This document shows positions 59,380-64,000 of a DNA stretch of 64,000 bases, piece by piece. Each line of letters starts with the position of its first letter. The first letter of the stretch is position 1. Where the stretch lies: the NCBI GenBank assembly GCA_037501455.1, contig CM074856.1:22217001-22281000 (forward strand), written 5' to 3'. Source of the stretch: Lantana camara. Its lineage: Eukaryota; Streptophyta; Magnoliopsida; Lamiales; Verbenaceae. Position numbers and translations under genes: made by a program. Under the pieces are notes generated by a model, which was given only the letters and a program-made list of their open reading frames with translations, made no database searches and had not been told where the DNA came from.

Positions 59380-59542
59380 AGTAATTGATGTATGTTAATT
59401 TATGTTAGTACTTGTGAGATGTTAACATTTGATAATAGTAAATGATTTATGTTAATTTAAGTTAGTAAATGTCTGATGTTAACATTTGATAATAGTAAAT
59501 GATCTATGTTAATTTATGTCAGTACTTGTCTGTTGTTAACAT
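59380..59542 (+). repeat. MULE intron with ~64-bp tandem repeats
   Basis: 'tgttaacatttgataatagtaaatgat.tatgttaattta' is repeated two to three times before the last coding segment. Confidence 0.75.
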
Positions 59543-59900
59543 CTCAACTCAAGTGCCCAAGAAGAGAAAACTCACTGTTCAAAAAATGTATAAGCATGGG
59601 AGGTCACCTACTAGAGGTATACAGATAAGAGAGCCACAAGTATCTGCAAAGAGTAAAGGAAATGGAAATGAAAAGTTGGTGATGACACAACCACAACCAG
59701 CTAACACCACTGATAAGATCTTGTCAAAATTGAGCAAGGATGGAGGGGTGAAGTCATTCAGTCAGTCAGCAATGTCTTCAAAAGGAAAACAAGAGGAATC
59801 TGTTGTTGTGAATCATGTATTCCAGCCTCCTCTAACATCTAAAAGTAAGAGGAAGTTAGACTTCGGCATCCAGGATCTGAGACATATATGGAAGCCATAG
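59543..59900 (+). pseudogene. Last exon of the MULE transposase gene
   Basis: This open frame after a probable acceptor reads PKKRKLTVQKMYKHGRSPTRG, a basic, Ser/Lys-rich tail that ends HIWKP-stop at 59900. PKKRK is a classical nuclear-localisation-like motif. It belongs to the gene upstream by position and strand; the nested LTR separates it from the earlier exons by 4 kb. It may be a separate small ORF. Confidence 0.6.
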
Positions 59901-60182
59901 CACTTCAAATTATGGTCTCCATAACTGACTGTCATGATCACCACATCACTCTTTTGAGACAATTTGATGAATGTTTTGTGTCTTTTTGGGCTTTTTAGCC
60001 ATTAAATTTAAGTACTATGAAGTGATGTTTAAGATTGCTAGGATAGTATAATTAAGCACTTTTGTATGTATGAGGACAACACTTTTGTATGTATACTGAC
60101 TGTCATGTTTGGTGATATTATGGTGTTTGTAGTAAATGGTAACCAAGTCAGACTTTGATTGAATGAAAAAATTGGCATTTTA

Positions 60183-60566
60183 TTACAGGACTATTTTTAG
60201 TAAATGGAACAACAACAATATGGCTAAAAGAGTCATGTTCACAACTACAAGCTTATACATAACAATTGAATGTGAATGTGCTTGTACAGTAGTAGTGGTG
60301 GTAGGAACTGCACTTGTGCCTTCATCAACAGATCCATGTTGCCCTTCAACTGGGTAGCACCAATGGGAAAATCCAGGCACCTCACAACAACAAAAAAGCT
60401 TTCCTTCATTGTGATTCAGCTTCTCCACGATTTTAATTGTAGTCCAGCGAGTACAGTTAGCTTTCCTGCATCTCTTCTTCTTAAATCTCAAAGGCACATA
60501 ATGTGTATACATTGAGCTGCTTGATTTTTCCATGATTTTTTGGTATAAAATGGTTGTAATGCACAC
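60183..60566 (-). CDS. Cys-rich ORF in the MULE, GRF zinc-finger-like with C-terminal hydrophobic tail
   Basis: This 127-codon minus-strand frame is convergent with the transposase gene and inside the right TIR. A more likely start is MEKSSSSMYTHY at about 60531. The middle has a Cys/His pattern, KKRCRKANCTRWTTIK, then LFCCCEVPGFSHWCYP, reminiscent of the GRF-type zinc fingers of plants (Cys spacing with aromatic GF-W). The end, MTLLAILLLFHLLKIVL, is hydrophobic and could be a membrane anchor, as in many plant GRF proteins. Function is unknown; a chance frame cannot be excluded, but the Cys pattern, the start and the tail together are suggestive. Confidence 0.45.
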   Translation of the reverse strand: MCITTILYQKIMEKSSSSMYTHYVPLRFKKKRCRKANCTRWTTIKIVEKLNHNEGKLFCCCEVPGFSHWCYPVEGQHGSVDEGTSAVPTTTTTVQAHSHSIVMYKLVVVNMTLLAILLLFHLLKIVL

Positions 60567-60639
60567 CTAGTATATATAGGAACTCAATTGCAATGGCTAT
60601 AAATGACCAACAACGGCTATTTTCTAAAAATGAAAAATA

Positions 60640-60914
60640 TTACAATATTATCCCTGTTGTTTTCATGTAATAACAAAACGATCCCTGATAATTAATGATA
60701 TAACAAAACAATCCTTTAGGGTATTTCAGTAAATTCCTAATTAAATAAAAAAATATAAGGGTATTTTTGGGAAAAAAAATTTTAACTGAAACCTAACAGA
60801 ACCCAGGGACCTCAAACGGACATTAAATATTAGGGACTAATATGTAATAAACGAAAGTACGAGGACTAAATTGTAATTAGGCCTAAATGCAAGGTACCTA
60901 GATGTAATTGCCCC
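60640..60914 (-). repeat. Right TIR of the MULE
   Basis: On the minus strand it starts GGGGCAATTACATCTAGGT and continues into the block shared with 51430-51650. Confidence 0.85.
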
Positions 60915-60944
60915 TATACACACACATATATATATATATATATA

Positions 60945-62101
60945 GGGAAAATTACATCCAGCTACCCTGTAGTTAGGCCTAATTACAACGCAATCCATCA
61001 TTATCACGAAATTACAAATAAGTCCCCAACTTTCATGTTCCATCTGAGGTCCCTGGCGCCGTTAGGGTTCCGTTAGGATTAGACCCTGTAATACCGAAAA
61101 TACCCCTAAATATTTTATTATTTTTATAATTTTACTAAAATACCCTTGGGACTGCAATGTTAATGTCATATTATGCCAGGATCGTTTTGTTAGAAGATGT
61201 ATTAAATAAGGATGATTTTGTAAATTTCATCATCAGATTAATAAAATCATTTAATTATTTTAATATTTTTTATTATCTTTATAAACACTAATATTATATA
61301 AATATTGAAATTAATCAATAAATATAGATTATTTTTATATCAACAATGCATATAAAATTGGATATTGTAAGTTAAAATTACACATTCGAAATTTCAATAT
61401 AATAAATTCTCAAAAAAGAAAAAAATTACATATCAAATTACGCATTCGAACTTCCATTGAATAAAATCACATCTCCAATTTTCACACACAAAAAATAAAA
61501 AGACATAATACATCCTAAGTACAAGGAATTAAAACTAGAGGAACTTATAAATAAAATTTCAGATTATACAATCCACCAGAGTCCAGAACAAAGATTGATG
61601 TAGCGATTTTTTACAATATACAAAAATGAAGTAACAATTTGCTCCAAAGTTGCTTCTAATTCTCAGCACATCATTTAACAACTGTAATTATCTGTACAAC
61701 CTGCAATTAATACTCAGAACGAGAGAAAGAGAGAATCAGTTCCGCCAACACCACTTCGCAAATTCTTCCATGTCGCGAGAGAAAGAGAGAATCAGTTCTT
61801 CGTTCTCTTTTTTTTTTTTTTCCGCACAAGAGAGAGAATCAGTAATTTGTCATTGTAATTTGCACTTTGGTATACATTATGTGAAGAAGGTCAATTTTGT
61901 CATTTCTAATTTTTAATATTTAATTAAAAAATTTAAGAAAAACAGGCTGCAATTCCGTCAGGGGTAGGAGGGTAAATTTACATCTTCCGTCAGGAACCTC
62001 CATCCAAACAATACTTATAGGGACTTATTTGTAATTTCACGATAATGATGGACTGCGTTGTAATTAGGCCTAACTGCAGGGTAGCTGAATGTAATTTTCC
62101 C
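60945..62101. mobile_element. Non-autonomous MULE, 1.16 kb
   Basis: The ends are perfect or near-perfect inverted repeats: GGGAAAATTACATCCAGCTA at 60945 and its counterpart ending at 62101, with the next 60 bases also matching ('taggcctaattacaacgcaatccatcattatcacgaaattac'). It lies in a TA run (60930-60944, 62102-62116), consistent with a TA-rich 9-10 bp duplication. Internal frames are short and unrecognised. Terminal bases resemble the right TIR of the MULE next to it. Confidence 0.9.
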
Positions 62102-62605
62102 TATATATATATATATAAATGTATGTATCTAGATACGTGTTTGATATGTGTTTTGAGGGATTTGGTCTCATTTGTTATAGAACCTTTGAAAAATACTTTT
62201 ATATATACATAAGACTATATTCTCGTTTGTTCGTTTTGAAAAAGGTTGGTGTGTGTTTGAATCTGCAGCGAGATATGGCCTTGAAAGATAGGTCTTTTGA
62301 ACTTTGAATTTGAATTTGACTTTGATAGGCCCCGAAGATTTGTGCTTAGGAGCCCCGAGACAGTGTCGGGTTGTCGGTCTACTCCTGAGTACAGTCTCCA
62401 ACTGTTTGAAACGACCACCCTGGGATCTACTAGGAGGTTTGGTGGAGGACAGAGTCCTGAGAGTTTAAGTGCTTGCGCTCCCCTGGATTGAAATTGATGG
62501 TTAGGGTGCGTACGACCTTTCCATCACCCGAAGAAGAGGTAGGATTGTCTGATTTTGATTTTGTTTGAATTTAAATCTAAATATGAATCTGAGGAGTTTG
62601 GAAGG
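62102..62605 (+). mobile_element. gypsy LTR, third piece
   Basis: It continues the LTR interrupted at 51429: 'gatacgtgtttga.atgtgttttgagg', 'gcgagatatggccttgaaagataggtc' and 'gaggtaggattg' match 12500-12910. It is lost after 62605 where the text changes. Confidence 0.82.
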
Positions 62606-63180
62606 GTACCAAGAGTTATATTAGTCTATTCATCAGACGTTCAGAAGACAACGCCTCCACCCAAGATAAACACATACCCTATACACCCATTAGTACCAGA
62701 GCATTTGGTAACCTAGCTTGCATCACAAAATTCCTCAAGCACGTGGGGGAATTTACCACAATGCAGCCCAAGTGAACTAGTACATTTATGGTACTTTATC
62801 ACTCGTTCTAAAGACTCCCAATGTGTAAGATTTGGGCAACTGGTACATCGAACTAACTAGGAAACTTCAGACAAGATGTCAGGCCCCGTACCATTAGTAG
62901 GATATTTCAGGCTTCCAACTATTGAGAATATCTCAATTGAGTCACAGGAATGCCAATTTTATTTGTTTATATCCAATCGTAATAGACCTCAGAGTTTTCA
63001 ACGTTTTACTTTACTAGAAGACCTAGTTTCTTAGAAAATACTAGAAATGATTTTTGTAAGTGACAAATCTCTTCCAAGATCCTTAACAATTCTTGCTTAT
63101 GTACTCCGTCTAGGTCCAGTTTCATCAACAAAAGTTGAACTGGTATTACTTGGATAAACCCCCACATTTCTCATTCTTTT
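62606..63180. other. Unassigned repeat-like DNA, no gene recognised
   Basis: It separates two gypsy LTR pieces. A plus-strand frame about 62875-63020 shows no family motif. Possibly an old retroelement or unknown insertion. Confidence 0.35.
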
Positions 63181-64000
63181 TGTAGCACCCCGAGCGAAGG
63201 GCACTACATCCCCCACACCATAACCCGACATGTGTAACGAAATGGAGACTCCGCACACGCATCAAGCTACAGCGAACAAGAGACAAACAAAATCACACCT
63301 AAGCTAGACGGTCTAGACCTTAATTCAGAGTGCGCAACAAAGTCATAACATATGCGGAAGCAATAGGATCATCATACATGCATATAATATCCAACTAATC
63401 TAATAAATTACATAGGATACAGTCAAGCCCACCCCAGGCCAAATAAATCATGCAAATTTACAATTTCAAAATCGTATACATATTCATACTTATACATAGT
63501 ACCGAAGCAGAAAGGTAAAGATGCAGTATGCAAAAGACTCGGACTACAAGAGTCGGACGACCCAAAAAAGAAAACCGACGCCTAGCTCGAACCAACCCTG
63601 CACCTGCAACTCAAAGACAAGAGGGAAAAAGAAAGCAACGAGGAGGGGTCAGTCCTAAAGACTGGTGAGGGGTCTAACACACTCACACGTACATATACTA
63701 AGAGCAAAGCATGTTCAAAGTCATAAAACTCATGAACCGGGGCATGGTTTTTGCAATGTAAAATATTTTATCCCGTGATACTATATATAAGGAAAAAGGT
63801 TTACGGCCGAAGGCCAAAATCAATCAATTTTAATAATTAGAAGTTCACTCTCGTTTCACGAATCAAGTTCATAATCAAAGTCACACAACTCGGTGAGTAC
63901 GAGTTTCTAACCAACCTATCTCTTTTCATATTCAAATTCAAATTCAAATGAAAACGAAGTGAAACACACATACCTATTCTTCGGGTGATGGAAGGGTGGA
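63181..64000 (-). mobile_element. Reversed gypsy LTR, cut by window end
   Basis: It starts tgtagcaccccgagc (minus-strand 3' end) and shows 'acatcccccacaccataa', 'acgaaatggag', 'cgcctagctcgaa' and 'ctcggtgagtacgag', the same order as 15895-16770. It extends beyond 64000. Confidence 0.85.

Larger units (their letters stand above)
51430..60914 (+). mobile_element. Autonomous-type MULE (MuDR-like), inactivated and split by a solo LTR
   Basis: The inverted termini match over about 200 bp: 51430 onward 'attacaatttagtcctcg...ttattacatattagtccctaa' and the complement of 60876 downward. The right terminus continues 38 bp further to 60914 (minus strand GGGGCAATTACATCTAGG); the left terminus lacks these bases, so it is truncated. 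Inside are a transposase gene with MULE domain and SWIM finger, a convergent minus-strand frame with Cys-rich motif, and a 4.0 kb gypsy solo LTR at 55383-59374. Without that LTR the element is about 5.5 kb. Both ends lie in (TA)-rich LTR sequence, so the target duplication cannot be read. Confidence 0.88.

Noticed and set aside
1..64000. tRNA, rRNA, snoRNA genes
   Set aside because: No cloverleaf with conserved A and B boxes or rRNA core sequence was noticed; the tRNA-like words found are retroelement primer sites. A covariance-model scan would settle it.

Overview
This is a nuclear contig from a eudicot plant (asterid-like by general feel only; the species cannot be named from the window). 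The evidence is three nuclear plant gene families with plant-type introns, about 80% transposon-derived DNA, long-LTR Ty3/gypsy elements, Mutator-like elements (MULEs) and a decayed plant pararetrovirus. There are no bacterial features.

Layout. 1-8685: 3' part of a dead Ty3/gypsy element (gag, zinc knuckle, protease, RT, RNase H, integrase, PPT, 3' LTR), its RT split by a ~1.9 kb solo LTR. 8686-15894: LTR fragments of one long-LTR gypsy superfamily (starts TGTGACACCC or TGTAACACCC, ends GGGTGCTACA), including a clean solo LTR at 10424-13696. 15895-26726: a complete 10.8 kb LTR element on the minus strand with 5-bp target duplications (ATTCA), iMet-type PBS, PPT, and a 3.5 kb internal region with no recognisable gag-pol, so LARD-like. 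27404-28510: minisatellite in inverted arrangement. 29015-33023: seven-exon cyclophilin gene (CYP22/PPIH type). 33232-35756: a Pack-MULE carrying a captured piece of nuclear atpG (chloroplast ATP synthase b'). 35757-38660: AT-rich DNA, a small MULE-like element and a reversed copia-like LTR. 38661-41480: gypsy LTR pieces. 41481-43301: rearranged endogenous caulimovirid fragments. 43739-45499: two-exon complex I LYR subunit gene (NDUFA6/B14). 45690-46610: second copy of the small MULE-like element. 46985-62605: a nested stack in which a gypsy LTR was broken by a 2.0 kb solo LTR, by an autonomous-type MULE (itself split by a 4.0 kb solo LTR) and by a non-autonomous MULE. 62606-64000: unassigned DNA and another LTR.

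The functional genes are only two: CYP22 (spliceosomal tri-snRNP cyclophilin) and NDUFA6 (mitochondrial complex I). They are unrelated in pathway. Each has a Mutator-type insertion within about 200 bp upstream of its start codon.

The most interesting items are: (a) the Pack-MULE with an intact atpG C-terminal frame, a perfect 9-bp target duplication and a position divergent from CYP22; (b) a module about 0.9-1.4 kb into every better-preserved gypsy LTR made of short perfect palindromes whose sequence differs in each copy while the architecture is kept; (c) a recurrent AGGTAAG splice-donor-like site about 0.75 kb into the same LTRs. All homology calls are by eye from protein and DNA motifs; no search was run.
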